This document shows, one piece after another, positions 36,140 through 48,794 of a stretch of 64,000 nucleotides of DNA. The position numbers and the translations under genes are program-made. Under the pieces are notes generated by a model. The model was not told the DNA's origin. It saw nothing but the letters and a program-made list of their open reading frames with translations, and made no database searches. Source of the stretch: Acanthaster planci (lineage: Eukaryota > Echinodermata > Asteroidea > Valvatida > Acanthasteridae); assembly GCF_001949145.1 (NCBI RefSeq), contig NW_019091481.1, positions 458,891 to 522,890 on the forward strand, read 5' to 3'. Position 1 is the stretch's first letter; every line of letters begins with the position of its first letter.

Positions 36140-39100
36140 ATGAGTTCAAGAGATCCACGATCTCTACCGCCTCTGCGGTCAAACAAGGTGATGCAGGAAC
36201 CGCTTACGAGAGGTTCCAGTGAGTCAATAGGTTCAGATGAAATGGCAGTGCAACATCTGTTGCCAGCAATCGAGGAGCAAGTTCCCTTGACCTCGGACAC
36301 ACATGAAGCAAACCATGTGATCCTCAAGTCTTCCATAAAACAAAATGGCCCCAAGTCAGGGAGTACAGGAGAGAACGCCATGGGTCACGTGGCCTTTGAT
36401 ATTGAAAATATGGCAGAAGGAAATCGCGAAGAAACATCCAAAGAGAACAGCAAGGAATCCATCAAGGCTAGTCTGTCACTTCTTGGAATACCTCAACCTC
36501 GCAAGGAAAGTGACGGCTTGAGTGGCCTGAAAAACACGTTTATACGCCGTCAGTTATGGCAGATGCTAGAGCCAACTGACAATCGGCTCTCGATGAAGCT
36601 TTTTGGAAGCAGGAAAGGACTGCAGATGGAGAAAAAGAGACTAAAGGCAGCTGGAATTCTCATTATTCATCCTTGCAGTACATTCAAGTAAGATCTGACC
36701 TTCCCTTTATTCGCTCTTCCAAACGTTTCGTTTATCCACTTTCAGTTTGTGAATGGTCCTTCCAAAATCATCTTAATTGCATCCGATCCTGCAAATTCAT
36801 GGCTCGAAAGTTGTCTGCCTGTCCTTCGGAATTTCTGCTCACAGTTCTATTCAGTCATTAATGTCGTGCAGCACTCTAGTCATTGATAATTCTGAAAGCA
36901 ACCATTTTGTAATGACTGCGGCAGGTTTTACTGGGATCTTGTGATGGTGTTGCTTCTGATAGCCAACCTGGTGACTCTACCTGTCATCATTGCTTTCTTC
37001 TACCAAGAGAAGCTGAGTAAGACTTGGTCAGTCTTCAATTGCTCCTCGGATACTCTCTTTATTCTGGATGTCATCATCAATCTCAGGACTGGATACATGG
37101 ACCTCAACACTGCTGAGCAGGTACAGCAAGTTGATCATTTAGATCTTTTCTTCTAAAGTAAGAGGTTTTCCTGTGGCAATATTCCAAGTAATTATAGGAA
37201 AGGAATGAATCATTTTCTCCGGAAAAGCAGTTATGTGCCTGAGAACAAAAAAAATAGTTTAGCGTCGCTTGACGTGATTTATAGACTTGCAAGCATGTCT
37301 CTATCATCTGGAAACGATTTCATGGCTTCTTTTAATTTGGGAATCTGTATAGTCCCAGAAAAAATACTTGGAGTTAAATACATGCATTATGTACACTAAC
37401 AGCGTATTCCAACGCGTACCGTTTGTTAGCATCTTTAGGCATAAACATTTACTTTAAAATACGATACACGGTCAAGTGTCATCACGGATGTGCACACAAA
37501 ACAGACAAAAGTACTCAAGAAATACATCAGGACATTCTAAATTTAAATTAAATGTTTCTTTGGGAAGTGCGTGCAGCAAAGACGCAGGTTTTTTTACTTT
37601 TCTCGCGGTGGCATAACTACAGAGGGGGAGGGAGTCTCCAAAAGCCGATAACTAAAAGGCTTTCGATGCACATCGATTGTGTACATTTTCAAATGGGGAG
37701 GGAAGGCACCCAGGGCAGGGACCTCCGCCCGGGGGGGGGGTACGTGCCCCCATACCCTACCACATGTAGTTACGCCACTGTTGCCTCCTATTACACTTGG
37801 TACATGTGTGCATCGTCCTGCCTTTATCTTCAGGTGATATTAGAACCTAAGAAGATTGCCCTTCACTACCTGAAATCTTGGTTTGCCGTTGACTTTGTCT
37901 CTTCCATCCCCATGGACTGCATCTTTCTTGGAGTGGACGGTGGAAACGAAAACAAGCTCTACGAGGTGTCCAAGGCATTTCGTATTTTTCGATTAGCGAA
38001 GCTTCTCAGTCTTGTCCGTCTTCTCCGTCTGTCCAGGCTGATGCGTTTCGTCCGACAATGGGAACAGGTGCAAGACTTTTTTTCCCTAGACAGAGATTCC
38101 TGATTATAACTGCTTTTCAAATGTTAACGTCCATAATGACATATAAACAGAGGTTGTGGCAAACACTGCCTGAAATTGCACAGAATGCTGCTGATGTCAA
38201 CTCGCATCGATAAAGAAGTGATTGACCCTGAAGAAAACAAATAGCTTTGTCCGATCCCAATGACTGTATACGTAGAGTAATTACTTTTAGTACACTGCGT
38301 TTCCACTTCTTTCATGCCATAGGTGTTCAATGTAGCTGGTGCTGTGATTCGCATCGTTAATCTCATTGGTATCATGCTGCTCATCAGTCATTGGAACGGA
38401 TGCCTTCAATTTCTCGTGCCGATGCTTCAGCATTTTCCTCAAGATAGCTGGGTCAGCATCAACGACCTAGAGGTAGGCGTCATCAAATGTAACGTACTTT
38501 TAGTTTGTTATATCATTTATCAATAAGAGTCGCCGTGTAATCCCTAAACGGATCGTTGTTCACAGTGTTATTATTGTTTAGATTTTAAAATTTACCCCAC
38601 TTGAACAAGTACGGAGACATACATGTACTATACCGCTATTTTCTAGAATTCCAAGAATCCATCGAATCTTTTAGTAAGAATCTTGTTCTGTGCGAATTTA
38701 TTTACAAGGCACTTAAACAAATTCCATTTTAAATGTGCACTTTGATTGGCTCCAAGATGGACTAATTCAATATAATCTATTCAAAGCAACAAACTGATGT
38801 CGAGGATTTTTTTAATGAATACAAGACAAAGGACAGCCCCTCTCTGAACCTATTTCAATTATTCTGTTGATCCGTGCTAATTGTATAGAATGGTGTGTAT
38901 CTGTTGTGCAATCTCTCTGTTCGTCTGAGGGCTGTTTATTTGTGGATCTTATATGCATGATGGTCTACCTGTCTGTCTAAGAGTTGATGTTAGTTTATTC
39001 TCTTTCCTCGTGTGGCACAGAACGCCCATTGGTGGGAGCAGTACACATGGGCATTGTTCAAAGCGATGTCACACATGCTGTGCATCGGCTACGGACGATT

Positions 39101-42100
39101 CCCGCCACAGAGTCTAACTGATCTGTGGCTTACAATGGTCAGTATGATTTGTGGAGCATCGTGCTTTGCGCTCTTCATCGGTCATGCTACCAACCTCATC
39201 CAGTCAATGGACTCGTCCAGCAGGCAGTATAGAGAAAAGGTTGGAGGAAAGATCCACTTAATATAGTTTAGTCACGGACTCGACTGAAACAATGGTGTAA
39301 CATTCAACTTGCCTGAATTCATTACCGAACAGAATTTGACCATAAGTCGGTGTTTTGGCCATCTTTGTTTTATTAACTGATATAATAATGAACCAATGAA
39401 ATTAATTTGATTTAAAAGCTCCATTATATCATGAATTCTAATTAAATTCCATTTGATGCTAAATTAACGACAACGTAGCTGAAGCAAGTGGAGGAGTACA
39501 TGGCCTACCGTAAGTTGCCAAGCGAGATGAGAGAACGCATCACTGATTACTATGACTACCGTTACCATGGCAAGATGTTCAACGAGGATGTTATATTCAG
39601 TGAGGTCTCAGCAAAACTCAAACAGGTTTGTGGTTATATATTGTTTCGATCACACGCGTAAAATGAACACTTAAAGATTATGCCGTATTTTGTGATTGCA
39701 AACTTGCAACTTTTAATGGTTCATTGTGAACAGTCTTACTGTGCTGTCTCACATCCTGCACAGTTTTGATTTGACAAAAATAGTCCTAAAGAGAATGTAG
39801 GAGCACACGTTAAGGAACCTTTATTCTGAGAATGGAGTCTCAATTTTAAACCAAGTATTTATGCCAAGGTATCGAATAAGTCAAGATTAATCGAACTGCC
39901 GGGGGAAAAGTACTGAAATATTTGCATCTTCTCCTCTTTCCCCTCAAGGATGTGGCCAACTATAACTGTCGTGAGCTCGTTGCAAGCGTGCCTTTCTTCC
40001 AGAATGCCGATCCAAATTTCGTCTCTCGTGTGGTAGTCCTTCTCAAGTTTGAAGTATTTCAACCCGGTGACTTCCTTATCAGAGAAGGTACCTACGGTGA
40101 TCGGATGTTCTTCATTCAACAAGGCGTGGTTGATATCATTACGTCAGATGGGCAAGTCGCCACTACGTTAAGCGACGGGTCGTACTTTGGAGGTAAACTG
40201 AACAGTTGATGCAAGTTTCATCCTGATGTTTATATTTCGTTGTCGCAGTAAGAATTGGATGACAGCTTGCGTTATTTGTCTCTTTTGCAAAAATTCGTAC
40301 CTCCATTTTTATGGTGTGAATACACCAGGAGGGAATTTAAGGTGTAGTGATGGTGCAGTTCATTAGGATGGATTCATTAGAAATAAAGGGTCATCAGCTA
40401 ATTTTGTAAACGATTGGTGTGACTTGGACAGATGTTCATTTCCGAGATCACAGTATTTATTCAATGGTTACATATTCTGAAGTGATCTATGCGATGTTTA
40501 CTCCTGGTTCTCCTTCCTTGCACAGAAATCTGTCTCCTGACCGAGGAACGCCGTGTTGCTAGTGTGAGAACCGATACTTACTGCTCTCTCTACTCGCTTG
40601 GTGTGAATAATTTCCACCAGGTAAGGAAAAGGGGCTTGAGTAGCACATTTAGGCCTACATTTTTTTATGTAATTAGGGTCCGGTTGCCTTGTGTTGGGTT
40701 AAATTGGGTCGGGTCGGCGGAGTTGGTTTGGGTAAGTTAAGTTAAGTTAAGTTGAGCAAGGTTGCCTTTGGGTTGTGTTGAGTTGCCAGGACTAACTAAG
40801 GATGATGTTGGGGAATAGCAAAATATGCGCCAAAACTGAATAACCACAGAAAATGAATATCGGACATTGCCTGCTTGCATTTCGGTTTGTGTCAGAATAG
40901 ACTGAAGCAAAGTCTCTAAAACGTGCTCTAGCTGTTGAAAACAAGCAGCCCGAAGGATCGTATGGCTTACTTCGAGTTTGAAATCTATTTCGCGTCATTG
41001 ATCACCGGTAGGTTCTCAGAGAATTTCCTGCCATGAGAAAGACTATGCAAACGATCGCATTAAGACGCCTCAACAAGATTGGGAGGACATCCAAAGTGTT
41101 AGTGGCTGCTCTAAGACATCACAATACCACATCCCAGAACTCTGCTGTTTCATCTAGCTTACTCTTCTCGCTTCCTCCTGAATCATCTTCTTCCGCGTTT
41201 AGGTAAGTTGTAAAAATCTACACATTCTTGGTGCAAGACACCCAAAATGATCTAGTATCCGCTCTTAGCAGGAACAAAAGACAACGTGTTTTGAAATGAA
41301 ATTGACAGCCATTTGGTACGCTTTCACCACATATGCGAGCAAGTTTTATTGTGGTCAACGTCCCGAGGACGTTTTATGCGGAGCACGCAGAGTACGCCCA
41401 ACGAATTTCGTCTAAAATAATTACGGTCTTCGCGTGCACGCTAAACGCGTGCATGAACTCAATTGGAAAACTTAGGCCGCATCCGAATCTCTTGTGTAGA
41501 GCTAGGTCTAGGTCTTTGCTCCATTGGAAATGCGTGGAGACGCATAGACAATAGACCTAGCCGTAGCTCTGGAAGCCCGTTTCGGACACGGCCTTAGTAC
41601 CCAACCTCGACTCCGTGGGCTCAGGCTGCGTGCGTGTTCCTTCACTAGCGCCTCGCTGCAGAGAATACGAAAATGATGTTGACTGGCTATTCAGGATCAT
41701 TATCCGGTCAGTATTTGACTTCGTCACAACGGCGGACGCGCCACGATTTGCAGGCTCTCATTGGACGATGGCTGAAGTAAGTTGCGCGTTAACTTCCGGT
41801 TCCATGGTTCCATGAACGGCGATCAATGCATGTAACCCTATATGCAGTGCACGTGTGCAGTGGGCGTGGTTTAAACTGGAGTTACGTCACACTTACGAGC
41901 CGGATACATAAATGTAAAGTCAATCGCGAGCGTATTTCAAAAGCTGCGTGCTCGCGCCAACGTATTCTCCTCCACATCACGCACGCGAAAATCTACGTCG
42001 CGCGTAAACATACTGACTAAAGTTATCCCAAATAGTGCGATATTTAAATTATACAGTACTAGAGGTTAGATTGCTCGAGGCATGGTGGGAACCAACATAG

Positions 42101-44066
42101 CGCAGCAAGATCGTACCCATGGGAACAAGGTTGCTTAGTACCATCTTTCTTTCTTTCGCCGGTGAGGGTGCACTTCAGCTCAGGGCGGATTTAATCGCTA
42201 TACATTCAATCCGCGAAGTAATTTCATACAACTGCTAACACAGATTTTCGGGCAGAGTTTTATTTTCGAAGTCGGACTGCCATCGCGTCATAGCAGAACA
42301 CGGGCGTTTCACAATAGCGCGTCACCAAGAGTTTGTAACGCGTTTGGCCGGCAATCACAATGCGAGAAATATTTCGACTCAATGCGTGTTTGGAAAGCGT
42401 CGACAGCAACTCATCCCATACGTACGATCTTGTCGCGCCACTTTGATTCCCACCATGCCTTGCGCGATCTAGTGAAGGAACGCAAGCAGCCCATGGAGTC
42501 GCATTGTGATTGGCCAACGCGTTGCAAACTTGGAGGCCCGCTATCGTGAATCGCCCGTATTAAAAAAAAAATTCTATAGCGATTTAAGACAAGGACCGGA
42601 ACCTTCACAGTACATGTGAATTCTACCAGCGTCCCTCAGCATACTCGTACATGTGAGAGAACTTACAGAAGAAACACCAAGTTCTTAGATGTGGCGGGAA
42701 AACCCTCAAAAGACTTTGAGCCGTCAAGTACAAGGACTGATCATTGCATCCACACGGTGCATGCGTCACATCTGAACATCAGGTCTTCAAAATAACGCAA
42801 AGACAGGAGGATCCATATCGGAACCTCCTGCTTACATCATCAATTTATCTTCAGTGAATAGATCGGACAATATTCACAGAGCTTGCTTCCTGGAAAAATG
42901 CGATAATTGCAGCTTCCTCAGAAGGGATTTTCTTTTTTGACACAAATTATTTTGTCATAACCGTGCTCTTTTTTTCCCAACGTAAATTGGATGGCAGTTG
43001 CCAGACGCTCTACAGCGCCACAGGTTCAACACGGCTCAGTTTGAATCAAATTGCATCGTCACAGAGTTCACATCGCTGTCATAACGAACTGATAAAACGT
43101 GGTTCTTTGTTCCCATCCTTCCCCCTAGGATAGATTGCTTGTCAACTGACTCTCTGACCGACTAATCCCATGTACCTATAAAATGGCACTGGCTCTGAAA
43201 CATGGTTGATTAACTTTCAAGTTTTGACACATACATGCACCGGGCATGCATACCGTAACCTTCACGATAAGTTCAGTGAAACATAAACTAGTGGGACGGC
43301 CAGGGCGTCGCTTTTATTCATTTTTTTCTTGACAGACTGCATGTTACACACTCCCATTTATTATTTTTCTCGTGTATTCCCTTAGAATTTTGACAGAGCT
43401 AAATAGGTGGATCCCAACGAAGGACATTAAAGAGGGGTTCGGGCTTCCATGCAATTCAATACCTATTGCTCGAATACGTGTTGGGAACACTTTCCTGCAA
43501 AGTTATTATGACTTTACACCTTCATTGAAGCAGAAACTGGGGAATCTTTTGGTTTTTCAGATCCTGCTTGCATTGTTGTCACACAGTATGAAAACAAGTT
43601 GAGCTGAACGTTTACTGCATATTTCCATTCCTCATGATGGTCCCCGAATATGCATTAATTGTTCAGAACAGCTTTTTTTTTTCATTAATTTAATATATAA
43701 TGAAAACTAGAGAAAGGGTTCGAATGTCCGTCTGACAACATACAGATATGGGGTAGGGAGGCCCACATGGACATTTTTTTTCATCAAAACGATTTACAGA
43801 TTTAAAACAGCTTCCCATATTCCAATGGTGACGTGACGTTCGTCGTACATCATTATGTCATGACCAAGTTTCTTATTCCTCTATTTTTATTTTGCATTTG
43901 TTACTACTCTGCATGCAGTGAGCACAATAGACGAAGTGAAGATGATATGGAAGACGAGTCAAATGAACGAGTCCTTCAAGTGACCGAAGGCCCGTCCCAG
44001 ACACCAACGCAGACACCAATAACTCGTTATTACAGCTCTCCTGACAACTTCCCTCCGCCTGTATGA
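36140..44066 (+). CDS. HCN: HCN hyperpolarization-activated cyclic-nucleotide-gated channel
   Basis: Ten exons join in phase: 36140-36687, 36925-37120, 37834-38067, 38323-38472, 39021-39239, 39479-39625, 39949-40192, 40526-40620, 41012-41202 and 43919-44066; 723 aa. A disordered N terminus precedes the HCN domain (about 132-182). S1 begins [12 protein letters not shown]4 (about 295-322) has Arg/Lys every third position in [20 protein letters not shown]. The filter is CIGYG (397-401), then S6, the C-linker and a CNBD with FGEICLL and [10 protein letters not shown]589 is the phosphate-contact Arg; V590 replaces the vertebrate Thr, as I recall for the sea urchin sperm channel. The S4-S5 linker is about four residues shorter than in vertebrates. 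The channel passes Na+/K+ current on hyperpolarization, tuned by cAMP. The last exon is a short acidic, Pro/Thr-rich tail. Confidence 0.97.
37606..37781. mobile_element. Small inverted-repeat element in HCN intron 2
   Basis: The ends GGTGGCATAACTACA and (inverse) CAGTGGCGTAACTACAT form terminal inverted repeats. They begin with a GTGGCGTA motif common at hAT-type transposon ends in many animals. The interior has G-rich runs. It is about 176 bases and non-coding. An open frame that appears to extend HCN exon 3 upstream runs through this element and is spurious. Confidence 0.72.
40675..40785 (+). repeat. GT-rich low-complexity stretch in HCN intron 8
   Basis: G/T-rich sequence of related pentamers (TTGGG, TAAGT) includes four near-identical TAAGT units near 40732-40755. 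Confidence 0.7.
41473..41597. mobile_element. Inverted-repeat element with GGCCGTGTCCGAA ends, HCN intron 9
   Basis: The left end TTAGGCCGCATCCGAA and the right end (inverse) TAAGGCCGTGTCCGAA form terminal repeats. An inner inverted pair AGAGCTAGGTCTAGG / CCTAGCCGTAGCTCT fills most of the rest. It is 125 bases long and non-coding. Confidence 0.8.
41701..41906. mobile_element. Family A inverted-repeat element, copy 2 (HCN intron 9)
   Basis: It starts TATCCGGTCAGTATTTGAC and ends ACTTACGAGCCGGATA. Its interior matches copies at 35760 and 46695, including CGCCACGATTTGCAGGCTC and GTGGGCGTGGTTTAAACTGG. It is 206 bases, and TA at both ends may be a TA target duplication. The CRE-like octamer is altered to TTACGTCA here. 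Confidence 0.9.
42076..42472. mobile_element. Inverted-repeat element of about 400 bp, HCN intron 9
   Basis: The left end GGCATGGTGGGAACCAAC followed by GCAAGATCGTAC is mirrored at 42420-42465 by GTACGATCTTG and GATTCCCACCATGCC. Arms are about 45-50 bases with several mismatches. No open frame of interest lies between them. A GC-rich interior contrasts with the AT-rich surroundings. Confidence 0.72.
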
Positions 44067-46694
44067 TCAATTCAAAAACATTCACATTATTCAATCTATT
44101 GTGCATCAAGTTGTTCCAATCTGTTTATCACCGGTTTTACTGGACGCTGTTTTGTATTGCAAAATTCGGTTCATTAAGTTCAGTCCTGTTCAATTCTTTT
44201 AAATTGAAAAATACCCGGATTTCAAACGTCCTGAGGCACCCAGTTTCATTTTCTGCCTTCTTCTAAATATCACAGTTCACTGTTTCCCATCAGCATTGCT
44301 GGCAACTATGTACTTGCGCGACCTTTTAGGCTTCCACACCTACTGCATGTATGTAAATTTCCTGAATACAGTCAGAGACGTATATCTGAGCCAACAGGAC
44401 TTTTGAGGCGATTTATGTTTTTAAATTACACGTACACAATTCAATATTACACATATACGTTTGGGGAAAAACATTCCTCGGGACGTTGACCACAATGGAA
44501 TACATATCCAAGATAGCTGGACTGCAGAAATCTAGGTGTTTATCGTGTTGATGTCATTCAACGAATCTTCACACTTCCACTTCACATTCCACCTCTGAAT
44601 CGAAACACTTTCTTTTGTTAAGAATTTGAAGCTGTTATTCGAGTCTTATCAATTTATGACAGTAGCCACTCATAATAACCACATTTTCATTTATGTTATC
44701 ATTTTAAAATCTCCAAACCTTTTCTGGAACTGTACTATTCTTATTAAAGAAATACCTAATTATTCTAAAATACCTCACTCAAATCTTCAAGCTCTGTGAC
44801 ACAATTTAACACACGAGCATTGACAATAAAGATTTTGTAAGAAAAACGTTTCACAAAACTTCAATTTTATTTAAGATTCAGTCTCTGGAAAAAATCTGAA
44901 CGCGAACAAAAACAATGAATCTTTACTCCGGAATGTGATCAACACTGCTATGATGTTGACACCTGTTTTCACGAAAGGGTCTCGCTGATTGGTCCAAAGT
45001 TGCGCCTTCCTCATATACAAATAACGCGCTGCAACTGGAGTGCTACATGTATATGTCGTCACCAATGGACGTTTACATGACGAAATACAATGTACACGTA
45101 TAATAATATGCACCAGTATCCAAATGACCAAAGTTAAAGTATACATGCCGACGCTGTCCTCAATCCAGTCAATTATTTTGATAAATAAAGATGACAATAT
45201 AAAGTTTCACACGAATGTCACGTCCGCAAAGGTGAACTAACCAGCGGGCGAACCCACCAGTGTTTAAATTTCCCATAACTTTCTGCGTTGTGTTCAACTG
45301 AAGAAGTCGACACCAAAGTTAATGTAAGACCCGAGATAATCGTACGAAGTTTATGCTTGAATTGGGATCAGGAGTGGAACCGAAAGACTTCAAAATGTAA
45401 TCCTGGCCACAGACATCGCACAAGAGACCCATTAGACAGCCAACAACATGGTAAGACTAAACCTATTGTGATATTATCCAGTGGTTGTCATTTCCAAATT
45501 TGAAGTGTCCAGTCACCAAGATTTCCATATTCCTAATTTACTGCATGTTGACTTCCCCTAGACGTGTCTCAAAAAGTGCATGTATACTGTAATATGCATT
45601 GCATTACTTTCAATATTTATTTATTTATATGATGCACGCTGCCAACAGGCGAGTAGCGATCAACATGACACAGAGGATCTCAAGCACCATAAAATCTCAC
45701 ATTTGGGAAGAGAGTTTTGATTCACCATTTTTGATTTTTTATTAACTCGCCATTGAAAGAAGTTTATAAATACATGTACTCCCAAACAAATAGTAATGTT
45801 CACATTTCACCAAACATTTACATGTACCGGTACATACAATACTCACACATGACCTCACTACGGATGTATCTTCTTTGATAATTCGCCAACAATGCCATTA
45901 CCTGTTAATAAGATGAGAATATTCTACAACTACTATATGGAAATACTGTTGAGTAAAATCTTTATGACAGGCACCAAGCCTGAAGGTGGGCCCTCCAGTT
46001 GCTGGCATTCACAAGGATCGATGTAGAATCACTAGGAGTAAAGTCTTCAAATTATTGCCATAGTAAACATTGGAATCAACTGTATTCGTCTTTCCTCTTT
46101 GTTGAATGCCACAACAATGTCCATCAACATTTCCTACCTAACAGCTGTTACTAAATAGTCTTGTTTTCTCACAAGTTGTGCACTTCATTTAACTTATCAA
46201 ATTGTTTGTTACGTATATAACATTTTCTGTACATATTCGGTTAGGTACATAGTGTTACTACCTGCAATATAATTTTTAATTTTAAGCATCACATGGGGAA
46301 TTCTAATAACTTGAAATTTCTTTTTCAGTCAAAGAGAACTGCAACAAATCAATCTTTTAAACTTTAGCATCATAATCCGAGCTAACATCATTATTTTCAT
46401 GTGAAACAGTCCTGACAGGTGTTCTTGCTAAAAGCCCTCTTGAATCACCTAAAATCACTGCAGAACTAGCTCCCTATTTTCACTGGATTAAGGAAAATCA
46501 GGGTTCAGATGGGGAAAAGTTTATACAATCTAAATGATATTATCTGTACGAAAATTTAAATAGCTCACAACGTCACCAGGAATCACGGTAGGGGTATACG
46601 TGTTGTCACTTTAACAGACCCTCTCAGGAGTTTGCATTCTGACATACATAATCAAACATTACTATGAGCTGGGGCATATGCGTAGCTTCATCAA

Positions 46695-46880
46695 TATCTG
46701 GTTCGTAAGTGTGACGTCACTTCAGTTTAAACTGCGCCCACTGCACATGCATTGCACATCGAAGTGCATGCATGGATTGCTGTGTACATGGAACCAGAAG
46801 TTAACGCACAACTAGTCAAATGGGAGTCTGCAAATCATGATGCGTCCGCCTTTGTGACAAAGTCACTTACGAACCGGATA
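46695..46880. mobile_element. Family A inverted-repeat element, copy 3
   Basis: This copy is in inverse orientation to the other two. Its ends, TATCTGGTTCGTAAGTGTGA and CACTTACGAACCGGATA, are inverted repeats of about 17 bases extended by GTCAC. A perfect CRE octamer TGACGTCA is at 46712-46719. It is 186 bases long and lies downstream of HCN. Confidence 0.9.
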
Positions 46881-47592
46881 CATTCAGAGGCCTAGGTATG
46901 CACTGTTAATACACTAGAACAGATAATAATTTCAGGAAATCTGTACTCTTCATAACTTTTAAATGATTTTCCTCTTGTAAGAATATAAGAAAACATAGGA
47001 TAAAATGAGAAAACAGTGGTAAAGTTGCCCACTGGGAAGCCTAAAATAGTTCCCACCTGTAAGATACACAAATCAGAAGAGCCTTAATCAAACCAATGCG
47101 AAAATGACCTAAAATGATTTCAGGTACATGTACATCATTTCCTCACTGTTTGTCAAGGTGTTCTAATCCCAAATTCTAATCTCTCATTTCTGTAAATTAC
47201 TTCATCAACCTATCATGAAGCTCATGAGCTTTAAAATATTGCTTAGCATTACACAGTGTAAATACGAATGTAATGCACATTAATTATCCAATAATCAATT
47301 CTTCTAAAGCTCTCCTATTAAAAATATCAAACATAATTTTTAAACCCTGAAAACATCAGTTTTTGCCACCTTGATAATTATGTTGATATGCTCTTTTAAC
47401 TGTTTGATAACACAGTAAAGTCTTAATGAAAATGAACACTGAATCTGCTCAGCACTTGACAGTTATCACCCAACTTAAAAGTTTTTCTTTTTAAATAATT
47501 GTAATTTTACGGAATCAGCAAAATGACAACCACAAAAGCAATTTTGATTTACTTGAAAACTTAATTTGTTCAGAGTTGGAACTGGAGTGTTC

Positions 47593-47620
47593 AATTAATT
47601 GATTAATTAATCAATTAATT
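47593..47620. repeat. Perfect 28-bp AT palindrome
   Basis: AATTAATTGATTAA is followed directly by its exact inverse complement, with no spacer. The whole tract is A/T-rich, so chance expansion is possible. Confidence 0.9.
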
Positions 47621-48634
47621 TATTTCTAGCTATGTGTGATGTATAATGGTCCTCCTCGGAAAGAAATAGAGCAGTTTCCAATCATCTATTCTTAAACATA
47701 CATCTACTCATCCAACTTGCTCAGCCAGTTGCCAATACACTTTTAAGAAAAAAAAGACTTGTTTTTTCAGTATTACTGGACGTAACATGTTTAAATTTTT
47801 GATACATGTTTCATGTATTACGTCCTAGTACTAACCCCATAGGAATCTGCACTGTAGCCATGATCTAGAGATCTCATCAACTACACGTATATAAAGGTAT
47901 TTGCAGAGTTATTATTAACATTCGGTGCTATAAGTGCAGAGAGCTATAGGTGTCTACACTACCCAAGGTGTAAAGTGTGATGGTGGCTTCAAACAGATAT
48001 CAACACTGTCAAAATTTCTGACAGCTAACATTTCTAACTAGTCAGTCCAAATGTACAAGTACCTACACTGTAATTTCTTTCTTGCATGATCTTGGTCTAC
48101 AAATTAGGGTCTGTGATGATCTGAGTTGTTTCATTATTGTGTGCAGTGGATCGAGACATGAAATCAAGATGTAGCCTACCACTTCCACAGGGCATGGTAC
48201 ATCATGTCATGTTGCAGAATGGTCCTGTTGACATATAAATCAAACTCTCAACTTAACAAAGCTTGGATGAGCATTTCTTAAAAAGGTGCTCCAAGATTAA
48301 TGACTAAAAAGTGCAGTTGTTTATGATGTGTAGGTAGTGGAATACATTAGAGAAATTTGCCAAGAAAAACCTCTTGCAGACAGCAGAGGATTCAAGTTGG
48401 ATTTACATTGAGGGCCCATTGTCTGTTTGATGTACAGGGAAGTTGATCACAGCTCATTAAGTATTCATTCTTCGGACAAAGTTCCAATGGAGGTAGTTAC
48501 TCAACAAGCACATTGGTTACTTCTGCAGTATGAGTCTGGTCCATACTGGATTGGTTCAGTAATTCAGATGGTTAACACACTATCTTCTGCAACCTGTAAT
48601 CTAAAGATGCATTGGCATAGTTACTCTTGTTAAC

Positions 48635-48794
48635 ACAAGTAGGATGCGTGCATATTACACTCTGGTGCAGGAGTAAACTGCCCTGTTAGCGAGAGTATAC
48701 TCTCGCTGACCCACGGGTCGTACTGCAGCCGTTCGAGCACTCGGGAGTATACTCGTATTAACATGAGTAGCTTGCTTGAATGCACCCTACTTGT
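48635..48794. mobile_element. Inverted-repeat element with internal perfect palindrome
   Basis: The ends ACAAGTAGGATGCGTGCA and (inverse) ACAAGTAGGGTGCATTCA are terminal repeats about 160 bases apart. Inside, GCGAGAGTATACTCTCGC at 48699-48716 is a perfect 18-base palindrome, and a related CGGGAGTATACTCG follows at 48744-48757. It is non-coding. Confidence 0.78.

Noticed and set aside
37552-38103. 183-aa open frame overlapping HCN exon 3
   Set aside because: Only the part from 37834 to 38067 is HCN. The upstream part runs through a small transposon and G-runs, with a splice acceptor at 37832-37833.
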